Assembly (NCBI RefSeq): GCF_011075055.1
Contig: NC_058155.1
Coordinates: 5,010,001 to 5,074,000 of the forward strand
Reading direction: 5' to 3'
Length of the DNA stretch: 64,000 nt
From: Mangifera indica
Taxonomy: Eukaryota; Streptophyta; Magnoliopsida; Sapindales; Anacardiaceae
Position numbers and translations under genes: made by a program. Each line of letters starts with the position of its first letter. Positions within the stretch are counted from its first letter, which is position 1. Positions 1 to 12,600 of this stretch are shown one piece after another. Under the pieces are notes generated by a model that saw only the letters and a list, made by a program, of their open reading frames with translations, was not told the origin of the DNA and ran no database searches.

Positions 1-1487
1 TATACAAATGCCATTTCAAGTAGTAAAATTTTGTTACAAAGAGGAAAGAATTAGAACAATCAACTGTTTCAAACTTTATATGAATACGGAAGGATTAGAA
101 ACTGTCATCAAATCAAAGAGTGAATGAGTTCCTTACCAATGTTTTTAGAACCAATCGGATATCGATTTGATAGAAAAAACAATTTAGTTTAATTGGTAAT
201 CAGACTAATTAATTGTTTAAAAATAATATTAAAAATAATTTTATATAATTTATGATTAAATATGTAATTTTACTTATTTAATATTAAAGTAAACTTAGTT
301 TGATAATGTATGTATATTCAAATATGATAAATAAGCTCTTCGTTTAAGTTTTCATAATAAATTTTTGAAAAAAAATTAATTTTTTATATTAATTAAGTCA
401 AAACCTAATTTTATACATAGTTCAATTGGTTTGGTTAATAATTAACAGTTTAACCAATTGAACCAACCGATCTAATCTAGTTTTTAAAGCCAGAGTTCTC
501 CTTCCTAAAGCGCTTGGCTGGTGCTGCTATTGCTTTGACAAAGCGCCAATATCCTGCTTACTCACCTACATAGATAGAGAAATTGATTTACAGCCATATA
601 TCTAGACAGCAAAATTTTTGAAAAACTAAAGAAGTTAATGTCTAACATACAAGGTAATATTCAGACAACCATCAAATAATATACTATGAACTAGAATGAA
701 CAAGAAATAGGCTGTTGCAATAGAAGTTGCAAGAGAATTGAGAAATCAAATAATTCTTAAAATAGATAATATAATTAGATGTACAAAATTACCTTTTATA
801 TTAAAAAAGAAATTTAATTAATATAATTAAGGTAAATTTATCAATTTAATTTACGGAATTACTTTATTATTTCTACACTTTATTAAATTCATCTACTAAT
901 CTTTCGTTTGTCCAACAATCTTTTAAGAGATTTGAAGAAATATTAGTTCTAAAATATTTAATATTAAGAAATAAACTATATAATACAATCCAAATAAAAA
1001 TTCTAAAATATTGATTATTTTATTTGAAGATATCTTTTGTTATATTTTAAATGATAATTCCACTCTCCACATATCACCTTTACATTTACTCACATTATCT
1101 AAAAAAATTTATATTGTCAATTTGTAGCCATTAATTTTTCATCATTGATCACATATTAAATAATGTGTCGCATTACATGCATCTGACTTTTACATTTAGG
1201 AATAAAGCGTTGATTATTTGTTTTATGTGTTCCCATCTACCATGTGTCAACGCAAACCACCATTGTTAGAAAACATTTATTTCTGACCTTAAATGATTTA
1301 TAAAACAATACTTTTTTAATTATAAATAATTTTAAATACTAATTACAATAGCTGTCGTGTCTTTACCTTAAACCGATTTCATTAATAGAAACACTTCACA
1401 AGTTGACACTTGACTTTTTCAAACTTAATGGGAGAAAATTTGTCATTTTGTCAAACCTTGGGTAGTAATTAGTCTTTTGACCTTGAT
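1..1487. other. AT-rich stretch without recognised genes
   Basis: No open reading frame of useful length and no recognisable domain. At about 147-490 the sequence begins with a weak TTTTTAGAACCAATCGG-like end and finishes with CGATCTAATCTAGTTTTTAAA, which could be a decayed hAT-type MITE of the family with AACCGG-rich ends, but the ends match poorly and I see no target duplication. The rest is poly-A/T-rich DNA. Confidence 0.5.
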
Positions 1488-1496
1488 TTTATTGTA

Positions 1497-2630
1497 GGGA
1501 AATTAAAATTTTTACTCTTTTTTTTTACCGTGTATACATATATACCACTCATTTTAAAGTTTAAACAAAACTACCACTACAGTATAACATTTTTCTAAAA
1601 TACCCTTATTGATGTAACTCATGCAGAAAGAGAGAATATTATCTCTGTTTTTTTCTTTAGCCTTCCAATGAGAAAAAAATCTCTGTAGTATAGAAAAAAA
1701 AATTCTTCAACAAAGAAAACATGTGATTGAACAATAAAACTTATATGTTATGTGTTTTCTTTATGAATAATTAAAAATCAAATAATGTATGATAAATTAA
1801 TGTTCATGAGTTCATGTAAAATTTAATTTTGTTGTGATTTTATATTGTTAGATTATTTAATACTGTTATTTCATATTGTTTTTATTGTTTAAAGTTATTA
1901 TAATATTATATTAATGGTTATAAAATACAAAATTTTAAATCTGAAAAATTTTCAGACAAAGAACGAGTTGGCGTCGCCAACCCCTTGGCGGCAACGCCAA
2001 GGGGTTGGCAACGCCAACACCCACTAGCTTATGTTTTTTTAAAATTTAGTTCACTAGATGGAAGATTCAGTTCACGCCAACATCTGTATAGTGGGTCCCA
2101 TTGAATTTAAAGATTTTTGGATTCTCTTTTATACAATGGGGTCTACTGCATTTGAAGATTTCTGTATTCTCTTTCATAAAAATAATATTTTAACTTATAT
2201 GCCCCCACCACATGAAAGAAAATCCAAAAAATCATAACAATCAAATAAAAGGGTTGGCCAATGCCAACCATTTTTAATTCAACGCCAACTTTTTTTTAAC
2301 ATTTTTTTGTAATTGTTTTTTTTCAGTTAAACCTAAACTCTTTATTTTTGTTAGTTAAATTCTATCAAATGATTTTTTTTACTCATCACAGTACAATTCT
2401 AAGGTTATAGAGAGAAAAAAGAGAGGATTTCTTTGCATAAGTCCTCACTTGAAAGCTGAAGAAGAAGAGAGAACAAATTTTCAAAGAAAAAAGAGAATCT
2501 CTATATGGGTTATTTAAAAAGGGGTATTTTAGAAAAATATATTACTGTTATAGTATCTTTGTTTAAGTTTTGAAATGAGTAACATATATGTATACACGAA
2601 TTAAAATAAAGCTAAAAATTTCAATTTCCC
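1497..2630. mobile_element. Mutator-type MITE (1.13 kb) with 9-bp TSD
   Basis: The left end (GGGAAATTAAAATTTTTA...) and the reverse complement of the right end (GGGAAATTGAAATTTTTA...) match over roughly 130 bp, including shared GTGTATACATATAT and TTTTTCTAAAATACCC blocks, so the element has long terminal inverted repeats. The 9 bases TTTATTGTA occur directly before (1488-1496) and directly after (2631-2639) the element; a 9-bp target duplication is characteristic of Mutator-like elements. No transposase reading frame is visible, so it is non-autonomous. The centre contains a strong GC-rich hairpin (1967-2018) and several copies of GCCAAC/TTGGCG-type words. Confidence 0.85.
1967..2018. repeat. 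Near-perfect GC-rich hairpin inside the MITE
   Basis: A 7-bp outer stem (GTTGGCG / CGCCAAC) and a 15-bp inner stem (GCCAACCCCTTGGCG / CGCCAAGGGGTTGGC) are separated by a 2x2 internal loop and closed by a GCAA tetraloop. It stands out as the only GC-rich patch in its surroundings. Related words (GGGTTGGCCAATGCCAACC) recur near 2253-2290. Confidence 0.9.
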
Positions 2631-2639
2631 TTTATTGTA

Positions 2640-3589
2640 TCCTTTTTTACACTTGGGGAAATCTTTGTGGGAGTCAAGGACCGATATGTCAGTGACACTA
2701 TTTGAAGCTGTCTGATGATACAGAGAAATGAAGACAAACTTTCTATGATCTAACTATTACCATTAATAACATAAATTCATGTTCTTTTTCCTCCCATTTA
2801 AACATAACAACTACAACTGCTTGTTCTAATATTACAATAGTATATAATTCCTCAAATGCCCCCCATCACTTATAATTAGTTATTAAAAATAGTAAACAAC
2901 CTAAGTCTTATGGTGAACTTTGTAGATTTGCAAGCCTTCTCCTTTTGGTCTTTGTTTGATAATTGCATATATGGGATGCTTTTTTTCTCATTTGAGCTTT
3001 CCTTTATTAAGATTGGTACAACCAAATGAAGTGGTTGCACACTAACATGTTCACTATCCTTACTAGGCTAATTGAATATAAATGATGACAACAATGGATT
3101 ACCCTTTGTATTGGAGGGGGAATAAAGCATGAAGACCGCCTATGAAGAGATTGCAAAGTTCCATCTCATAATTCTTTTCACAATAAATAAGTGATTGTGT
3201 CTTCGAAATCAAATTTTTATTAATTATTAAAGTTGAATTCAAGCGGAGCTTAAATTTACTCAAATTCAGCCTCAACAAGTTTTAATAGAGTTAACCTTAA
3301 TTCAAGCTTGAGCTTGATATGAAGATTTAAGCTTGGGCTTGACTTGAGTTTGACTTATAATTGTAGCAAAATTAAATTTATTTATTAAACTTAAACTTAT
3401 TTATTTTTTCAAATAAAAGAAAACATGGAAAGAAGTTGAAATGTGATGAAAAATGAAAAGATAAAGACTATTTATAATCGGTAGGGTAGATGATTGATAT
3501 TCTTATCACCCAGGGTGAAACACTAGAATTCGGTTAAATACTTATTTATAATAGGTAGAGTGGTACTTGAAAAGATGTGCAAAAGTCCC
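2640..3589. other. Intergenic AT-rich DNA with a decayed hAT-type repeat
   Basis: No gene seen. Around 3230-3370 there are repeated CAAGCTTGAGCTTG/AAGCTTGGGCTTGAC words of the kind found in the hAT MITE at 41590-41935 and in 48181-48605, so this is probably a degenerate member of that family, in line with the similar patch at 6560-6790. Confidence 0.4.
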
Positions 3590-5294
3590 GCATTGTAAAG
3601 ATATAATGCTTACTTTGCTTGTCCAAATAGATATGAGTGGATAAACTCAAAAAGTGTCTTAGTTGTGAAAGTTGACTTTACATATGAGATTTGATATGCC
3701 TTCCCCAATTAGCACCTAACACATACATCTTTTTGCACATCTCACTATGGAAGACCCATGAGTATAACTTTCTTCATCACCACTTTTACCTTATATAACT
3801 TGCATGCCCAAGCTTTGCATGCCATAAGTCTGGTGTCCCACTCTTCCTTGTCTTGTCTACATATGTTGTTTGTGTTAACATTACATGGATAAAGTCTAGT
3901 TAATGTCCCTCAATGATTGGTGTACTTGTGGGCTTTAAATTATGATACACCTTGACATCACTTGGGTCAAACATGACATAGTTGCTCAAAGTTGTGAGTT
4001 ATGACACTAACAATTAGAACACATTTTGTAGTTTAAGCCAGTATGAGTCGAACTGAGGTGTTATCATTGTCTAACTTACATGGGTAATATGCAACCTTGA
4101 ATTGTCTATGGTGACAACTACTTGTCATCCTTTGTATTCAGACAAGGTTGATAAATTGTTTTTATCTCTAGTCATGTGATTAGACAAACCTGAGTCTACT
4201 ATCCAATTATCATTATAATTGATTAATTTATCACTCATCGTGACAAAGGCCATTATGTCATCATTTGTCTTAGTGATACAAAAGATTAATCGTCAATTGC
4301 ATAGAACACTTAGGAATCCCATTCTTCTTCATGGTAAAGGTTACATCATTTCCTTCTACTCATCTATATATGCAATCTCTAATAAAGTAGCCTTTTTTTC
4401 CACAATTATAACATAAACCATTGTGCCTCTAACTACTATTCTCTTCACAGAGATTTCTTCCATAATTTTGACGAGCTTCCCTTGGTTGAAGGCCTATTCC
4501 ATATAATTGCTTTTGTAGATTTCCTTGTCTTTTTCTTGGTCTACATATTTAAAATTTTTTATATTTATTTGTTTGTCTTTGTACCCTCTTTTATTACTAA
4601 AAAGAGTATTTTCATTATATTTCACTGAGACATTAGACATTTATTTATCGAAAGTCTCTTAACTGGCCAATACATATTCTCTAACTTCATCAATGTTACC
4701 TACTTTACTTATCTACAAGTGGTCGTAACAATCCTATTATACATTAGCCTTAGCCTATGAATGATAATTCTCTCTCTTTTTGTATTAGTGATCTCATTTT
4801 AAGGATCTAGCTTAGAAATTTCATTACAAAGAAATGGACTACTATTATGTCTTGTTGTGACAATGACAAGAGCTTATTCTCTAAACATTACAACTTTGTG
4901 TTATTGTCCTTGCATATATGGCTACCAGTGTATCCTAAGCCTCCTTTGGTGTTTTCACAGTGTTGATGTGTTGTAGCCACTCATTTTCTATTGTCATAAT
5001 AAGAACATATAGAGCCTTACCGACTTTAATATTCCACTCCCTTAACTCTTCAACATCTGCGGGTGGTTATGGTGTTTTTGTTGGCAACTGTATCCTATAA
5101 ATCTCAACCCAACAAATAAAATTGAATATGGGTGATCTTTTTGTTACCAATTGTATCATAAATCTCAACCCAACAAGTAAAATTGAATATGGGTGTTCCA
5201 ATTATTATAATTGGATCTATTGAGCTTTTTGAACCCTTCCAACTGAACTTGAAAAATCTATCATAGTGACTTGGTTATAATACCAAACATTATA
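3590..5294 (-). pseudogene. Ty1/copia gag - protease - GAG-pre-integrase remnant
   Basis: Read on the minus strand, the region gives copia gag words (for example KALYVLIMTIENEWLQHI and VKTPKEA, about 4925-5030), then a zinc-knuckle CYNCGKKGYFIRDC (about 4376-4417) in which the canonical His is Tyr, then a protease-like SHMTRDK-type stretch, then a GAG-pre-integrase motif (LWHAKLGHASY, about 3800-3830). Frameshifts and stops break it throughout. A TGGTATTATAACC primer-binding-like sequence lies at its start (about 5270-5285) next to an LTR (5295-5884), so this is the 5' half of an element truncated at about 3590. Confidence 0.7.
5083..5195. repeat. ~60-bp tandem duplication inside copia gag
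   Basis: Two adjacent copies of a unit containing ATAAATCTCAACCCAACAA and TAAAATTGAATATGGGTG differ at a few positions. The duplication lies in the gag 5' coding part of the decayed minus-strand copia element and adds to its disruption. Confidence 0.8.
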
Positions 5295-5884
5295 TACAAG
5301 TAAGCTTGATCCCCAACCAATTAACTTTATAGTCTCAAACTATATAGTAGCAGTCTTAGTGTGATTCCTAATCACTTGATTTGTGTTTTATGGTCCTTGA
5401 CCACCTTTAGAGCCTCAACGATAATGATCCCTAACCACTTGTTTTAATATCACTTGTTGAGAGAAAGTGGTCATTATAAAAAAAAATAACTTTATCAATA
5501 TTCAACAATTGCAAATCTATCACAAAACCACACTTACACATTAGCGCTACTCAATTTTATTTTATTCTCACACTTATGAAGAGGTAATTCTCCACTACTT
5601 ACTTCACAATACTTTTCTACACTTACAAAAAACACCCACTTACTAAACATTCATTCACAACACTTAACACTTGTATACTAATATTGAACTCTATTTTTTT
5701 GGACATATACATGACTAGGACTTAGACCTATCTGTAGTAGTTGATGTCGATTTAGTAGTTGACATATTGAGTTATCTTTAATATTCTTGATTGGTGTTTT
5801 ACCATATTGGGTGGTTTGTAGCAAAGTTTTGGATTCTTGTGGAGAAAGATTTTTCTAGATAGAGGTGGTGATTTATTTTAAACA
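5295..5884 (-). mobile_element. Copia LTR shared between two minus-strand remnants
   Basis: On the minus strand a polypurine tract AAGTGGGAA is followed by TGTTTAAAATAAATC, a normal 3'-LTR start, at 5884. About 590 bp later, on the same strand, a TGGTATTATAACC primer-binding-like site and gag coding follow. RNase H therefore lies upstream and gag downstream of one LTR. The terminal CA of the LTR is not clear, so the 5295 boundary is approximate. Confidence 0.55.
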
Positions 5885-6360
5885 TTCCCACTTGTACTAA
5901 AATCATTACTATAGTATTCAATACTTATTTTTTCAAGATGATGATCTAATTGCTTTTGTGTCATTGTTTTAGTGAGTAGGTTAGACACATTATCTGTTAA
6001 TGATGTCTCTTGGACCAATATTGCTTTAGCTCCAAAGAATTCTATTAATATATGATATTTTTGCTAAATATGTTTTGACTTTTGGTGAGCTCTTATTTCC
6101 TTTGCGTGTGCAATAATATCTTTATTATCATAGTACAATGTTATCAAAAAAATAATGGTCAGAGCCATGGCGAGTTCAATTACGAGCTTACGTATCTAGA
6201 AACCTCCTTTGCCATTTTTGAAGCGACAATGTATTCAACTTCTGTGGCGAAGTTGATAGAAATCGATTGTTTAGAACTTTTTCAACCGATGACTTTTCTA
6301 TTATAAATGAAAATGAATTCAAACGTAGACCTTCTATCATCCACATATGATTAAAAATAA
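5885..6360 (-). pseudogene. Copia RNase H C-terminal remnant
   Basis: The minus strand reads through copia RNase H words: CDNKDIIAHAKE-like sequence, KSKHI, then LTDNVSNLLTKTMTQKQLDHH immediately before the polypurine tract. Reading frames shift between 6150 and 6300 and stops are present. Only the 3' end of pol survives; the RT is absent. Confidence 0.7.
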
Positions 6361-6906
6361 ACTTAAACTATCAAGAAGATAGATAAAAAGAGATCGATCA
6401 TCAAAGGTTTGAGTTAGTGGCGAGAAAAGAGGTGAGTTTCATAGAACAAGGTGATGAGAGAGAGAGAGAAAAACCATTAAGTTTTAGCGTAGTAGCTAGT
6501 AGTAAGGTAACATTAGGGGTAATGCAAACTAATGTTGTTTTAATTTTTAGTTCATCATTAATTTGATTCGAATTATGATTGAAACTTGACTTGTGGCTCA
6601 GATTGAAATAACATTAACTCAACTTGTGAGTAATTCCAAGTTGAGTAACACTGATCTCTAACTTAGCTTAGAAAGTAAAACAAATTCGACCCATCGATTA
6701 TGCTTGGATTGAGCTCGATCCATCCAAGCTTGTTTGATCCATGTTGGGATCCAAGGTTAAGCTAGCTTGGATCGAGACAAACCTTACCTTAGATTAAAAA
6801 AATTCTTTTATACCTCTTGAAATTGAATAAATTTAGTTTCTTTTTCTAAATGAAATATTACTCTAAACTTCCTTTGTGTGTGTGTGTGTCTCTCTCTATA
6901 TATATA
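6361..6906. other. Intergenic DNA with degenerate hAT-type words and GT/CT/TA simple repeats
   Basis: No gene recognised. 6560-6790 carries repeated AACTTGACTTG, GGATTGAGCTCGATCC and AAGCTTG words, probably a decayed hAT MITE. At 6877-6906 a short GT, then CT, then TA simple repeat runs directly into the MULE MITE that follows. Confidence 0.45.
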
Positions 6907-7922
<1,016 letters not shown>

Positions 7923-7943
7923 TCTCAAATATTGGAAATTTTC

Positions 7944-9955
7944 ATGGTATCAAAGCATGGTTAGAACAACTATTGCACGATCATGACTTTGACAAAAATG
8001 GCTATTGAAGTAATAACTAAAAGGAAAGAGAAGCTTGTGCATTCCATATTAAGCAATTCTGACAAACTAGAAGACCAACTGGTGTCCTACCCTTTATAAG
8101 GGACAAATTACTCAATATGGTGTAGGAGCATCATTAACACATTGGTGTCCAAACATAAATTTGGTTTTGTAGATGGGAGACTACCAAATCCATCTACTGG
8201 TGATCCAAAAGAAAAGGATTGGATCACTTGTAATTCTATAGTCACGTCATGGATACTAAAATCTCTCAACATGAAACTACACGAGAGTGTGACTTAACAT
8301 GACATGACAATGGGGATGTGGAAAAAACTTGGGAAGCGTTTTTTCTCAAGGAAATGTTCCTCGCATTTAAGAAATCAAGAGAGAATTAGCAACACTTATT
8401 AGGGGCATATGACAAATTCTCTTTACTATGTGAAAATAAAAGGATTATGAAAACAACTTGTAGGATTTGCCAAGCCACATGTGAATCGATGTTAGGGGTG
8501 CACCTATGGTATAGTTATAAAAGAAAAGGAAGAAGAACAACTTCACCAACTTCTCATGGGATTGAATGTCCTATAATGTACTAAGATCTAATTTACTCTA
8601 CAAAGATCCCTTACCATAATTATCTAATGCATATTCTTTCTTGGTATATGAAGAAATAACAATAAAGACTTGTATAAATGCAAGGGCACTTTACCACAGA
8701 CTTGGTCATATACCAATTCAGAAATTAAAAGAAGTATTTGGGTTTGATGTATTGAGTAATAGATTAGGTCATTGTGATGCATGTCATAAGGCTAAATAAA
8801 CTAGACATGTTTTACCATTAAGCAATAAATGTCTAAAGAAAATTTTGATTTGATATATTTAGACTCATGGGGGCTATATGGGATTGCAACTCACTTAGGT
8901 GCATTTTATTTTCTCATTATTATTGATGACTATTTATGGGGAACATGGGTTTTTTTTTTTTTTTAATAAAACCCAAGGGAGAAACATTTTTGTTGTTTGA
9001 ACACTTTGTTAAAATGGTGAAAAATCAATTCAACAAGCAAGTGAAGAAAATTCTATCAAAGATATTTCAAAACTTTATTCTATAACAAGGAATAATTCAC
9101 CAAACTTTTTGTCCACACACATCCTAACAAAATAGTGTAGTGAAGCACAAGCTCAAACATCTACTTGCAGTAGCACATGCATTTTGATTTATTCTAATAT
9201 ACCTTTAAGGTGTTAGGGTAAGTGTGTTTTTACTGTAGCTTATATAATTAACCTAATCCTAACACCAAAATTGAATAGCAAAACCCCATATGAAATTTTG
9301 TTTAAAGAAAAACCAAATTATGAGCATTTTCGGGCCTTTAGATGTTTGTGTTATGTGTATGCAAAACTAAAGCCCTTAGATAAGTTTGCTATGAGCCTAA
9401 AGAAATGTATCTTCATTGGTTACAACTTGGGAAAGAAAGGTTACAAAATATTGGAAATAGAGACCAAGAAAATTTATGACTCAAGAGATGTAATATTTTA
9501 TTAAGATGTTTTCCTATATCAAGAGAAACAAACTATGAATGGTAATGGGAATAGACAAATTCAAGAACTTAGAATGGATAGTTGTGAAAAGCCTTTCATA
9601 CACAAGGATTAAGAAGGGAAAGAAAATGAGAATGACAATGAAGGTATGACCATTGAGACATATGAAGAAAAAGATATACCAAATCCACAAATATTGAGTC
9701 AAGGTCAAGGGAGGCCAGTGAGAACCAAAACAGTTTCAAAAAGATTTAAAAACTGTATTGAATTACAACAGTAGTTCTTCACCCCCCTCAAAGCCAAACT
9801 TCTTCAGTCACACCTCAAGACTAGTAAGGTCCTTAAACACTTGTTTATGTTAAATAGAAAATCCAATGATGTCATAGCAGTGCATTCAGGGAGTTGAACC
9901 TATAACCTTTAAGAAGGCTATGCAAAGCTAGAAATGGGAAGTAATGAGGAAAGAG
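7944..9955 (+). pseudogene. Ty1/copia remnant: PBS, gag, integrase, start of RT
   Basis: A TGGTATCAAAGC primer-binding site (7944-7955) is followed by copia gag words (KFGFVDGRLPNPSTGDP; SWILKSLNMKLHESVT) at about 8150-8300. Then come GAG-pre-integrase (RLGHIPIQKLKEVFG, HCDACHKAK) at about 8698-8800 and the integrase C-terminal region with an open stretch at 9271-9504 (HFRAFRCLCYVYAK..KCIFIGY). The RT start (EPITFKKAMQS, KWEVMRKE) reaches 9953. Many stops and frameshifts; the zinc knuckle and protease are not recognisable. It ends where a new repeat begins at about 9956. Its LTR is not identifiable upstream because the microsatellite and MITE occupy that place. Confidence 0.7.
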
Positions 9956-11154
9956 TTTGTAATACCCCTCTCTAGATACATATCCCTGATGGGAATATAT
10001 CAAAAGAGACGTGCCCAACTGAACTAATTGAAAACTTGAATGCATGATCAAAATTATAAAGTGTGCAAAAATATGATGCAATAAAAAGATTATATTAATC
10101 AATACTTGTATGATTCCAAGTGTTTGAAAATAGTAGCAGTAATGATAATAACAAAAAACAACAACAATAATAATAAAAACTATGTGTTTAATAAAATTTA
10201 ATATAAAAGACCTATCTCCTTATGTAACTTCTAACTAGACTATTGGATCTTCATATGCCTTACTGCTTACCTTTACTTGCAAATATATGAAAGGAAACAC
10301 GTGAGTAAAACTCAATAATTGGTGACCTTTTGATATACAAAACTATTATATAAAACTAATGGTAAAACTTATGCTCCATTTGTAAGCTAAATGTGGTCAC
10401 ATTATAGCTTCTTGGTGCCCTAACATGAGACACCCATATAAGTTGTGAAGACCTAAACTAAAATTGACATATCTGATGCCCTGGTGAAAACTACTGTAAC
10501 ATCCCCCTCTAGAAGTACTACCCACCAAAGGAGAAATGTTACGAATTACTATCTAGAGCGTCTATTATTTTTTTTCTTTTTAAAATACTTTAAAATAAAT
10601 GCATCATTAAAAGTGTTTAGGAAGTATTCCAAGAAAATTGAAAATCTGGAAGCAAACAAAAGATGTATATACTTATATGAAAACTCATCTGAAAGCATCT
10701 AAAAACAGGGAGTAATCATATGCAACTGTACCATAATCTCTAAAAGTCAAAAGTCAACAAGGACATGCCACTATATGCATGTAATATAAACCAGAGATAA
10801 CCTGCTCCAGCCGGATCTACCTACGCTGACCTGACCTGACCCTGTCTTGCAGCTTCCTTGATCACTTGTACCTGCAATCATGAAAGAAAAGGAAGTAAGT
10901 GATAAAAACACTCAGTAAGGGAAAAGAATCAAATAAACTATCTCCTTTCCTGTTTTGTCTCACTCTCGGGACTTAACCTCACATCATAACCTTTATAAGA
11001 GATTGAAAGGGTAATCTAGTTCATTCTTTACTATTTGGGTCACACTTTATCCCATCTGGTGTCTATTTGATACTTTTTGGAAGCTAACTATAAGGATTTG
11101 GCACTTTTTCAAGCTCGAGCTCTCTTTCTTCCTTTCACTACACCATTTCTGAAT

Positions 11155-11260
11155 CTAAATTGAGCTCTACTGCGAGCATGCTCTACTGCAAGCGGACCCT
11201 ACTGGGGGTCTATGTCCTACTACGGACGTGCCCTACTGCGGGCGGTGTAGTGTAAAGTGC
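11155..11260. repeat. Degenerate ~17-bp minisatellite (CCTACTGCGGGC type)
   Basis: Five successive units begin with CTCTACTGC or CCCTACTGC/CCTACTACG and end in GCATG, GCGGAC, GTCTATGT, GACGTG, GGCGGTG. Unit length varies between about 15 and 18 bp. It is locally GC-rich inside AT-rich repeat DNA. Confidence 0.75.
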
Positions 11261-11485
11261 CCCTTCATAGTTTATAGCATGTATACGGGTCTTATATTTT
11301 ACTAATTTTGCTTTCATCTAAATTTATTCATAACTTACCAGATATTATTCTTGGGACAATGCCTAAATCTCGAGCCCCAAATTTCTTTTCTTACTTTTTT
11401 TTTTTCCTTTTCTTCTTTTCTTTCCTTTCCTTTCTTTCCTTTCTTCTTCCTTTTCTTTCTTTCTTCCCTGCCCAGAACTACGAAT

Positions 11486-11785
11486 ACTGTTCACAGAACA
11501 GTCATTTAGCAGGGCAGCCTTCTTTTTCATATAATTTAATAGCCGAAACGGTTTCTAATTCATACAAGCTATATATTGTTAAAAAGAGGATTCAAAGATC
11601 TTTCCAACGAGCTATAATAGCACTCATAATTCAATAGATAAGACAGTCAAAATGTGAGCTAAACTCAGTGATAAAATTACAAAAAACTATTCATAGAACA
11701 GTCATTTAGCAGGGCAACTTTATTTTCATACAATTTAACAGCCCAAACAGTTTCTAATTCATACAAGCTATATATCAACTACTAG
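11486..11785. repeat. Two direct copies of a ~95-bp unit
   Basis: Copies at about 11486-11580 and 11688-11782 share AGAACAGTCATTTAGCAGGGCA and GTTTCTAATTCATACAAGCT with scattered substitutions. Probably an internal duplication of the surrounding retroelement LTR. Confidence 0.8.
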
Positions 11786-12600
11786 TATGCCTTGCGTACA
11801 TGTCAAACTACCTATTAGGCTATCTAACTAGGATACTCTAATTGCATTGGAAAATCTCTAATAGTAGTTTCTTCCCGTACCATGTAAGCTAATCAAAATT
11901 GTTAACTAACCATCCATAGATGACCATTATCTCGGGTACATATATGATACATCTCATTGATCACGTGAGAAATATCTAAAAACCACATCTTTACGATGCA
12001 CATTTAAACTAACCTAGGTGGCTAAATGCCTTAGCGTCGAGTGCATGATGCATCCCATGGGTATCCAATCTTGTTGCTTTCATAATTACCATCACTTATG
12101 CACATAGATGATGACTATCTAGTTGTGTGATACTAGCTTTAAAGTTGTTAACTTCGACTCAATCTGAGTTTGTGTTGTCGTCCACATAGTTGGACACTTT
12201 ATCTATGTCTTTCTTGAATTCTTTATCTTTTATTAGCTCATTATTTTTCTTACATAACTCTTCCTTCTTATACATATAACCTAGAGGTGTAATCGTCTTT
12301 TGTCTTTCTCTAGAGGTACATAGTCGTGTGTTTCTCCACCCATACCTATGTGCCTCCTAACCTATATACATAAACGTGTGACACTTAACACATGGTTGAG
12401 TATAAAGTAGGTGCACATAGGAAGGTGATTTGGACACACTCTCGTGCACTTGGATCTATATGTATGAGCCACATGTCCTCTAACGCATGTTGTCCACTTT
12501 TGGAAAGTCATACACGGGTGTGTATGAGACCAAAGCTTGGGTTAGTGATATACATTATTTCCAAAATTTGGGCTAGACAACAATAAAATAAACTAATATG

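Larger units (their letters stand above)
9956..12600. other. Gypsy-LTR-like repetitive region
   Basis: Two starts resembling plant Ty3/gypsy LTR termini, TGTAATACCCCTCTCTAGA (about 9957) and TGTAACATCCCCCTCTAGA (about 10495), and an ACTCAGTAAGGGAA word (10910-10923) suggest nested gypsy LTR material. No gag-pol coding is visible and the other LTR ends were not located. It also holds a minisatellite (11155-11260), a poly-pyrimidine TTTCCTTT run (11388-11470) and a local duplication (11486-11785). The assignment rests on motif resemblance only. Confidence 0.35.
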
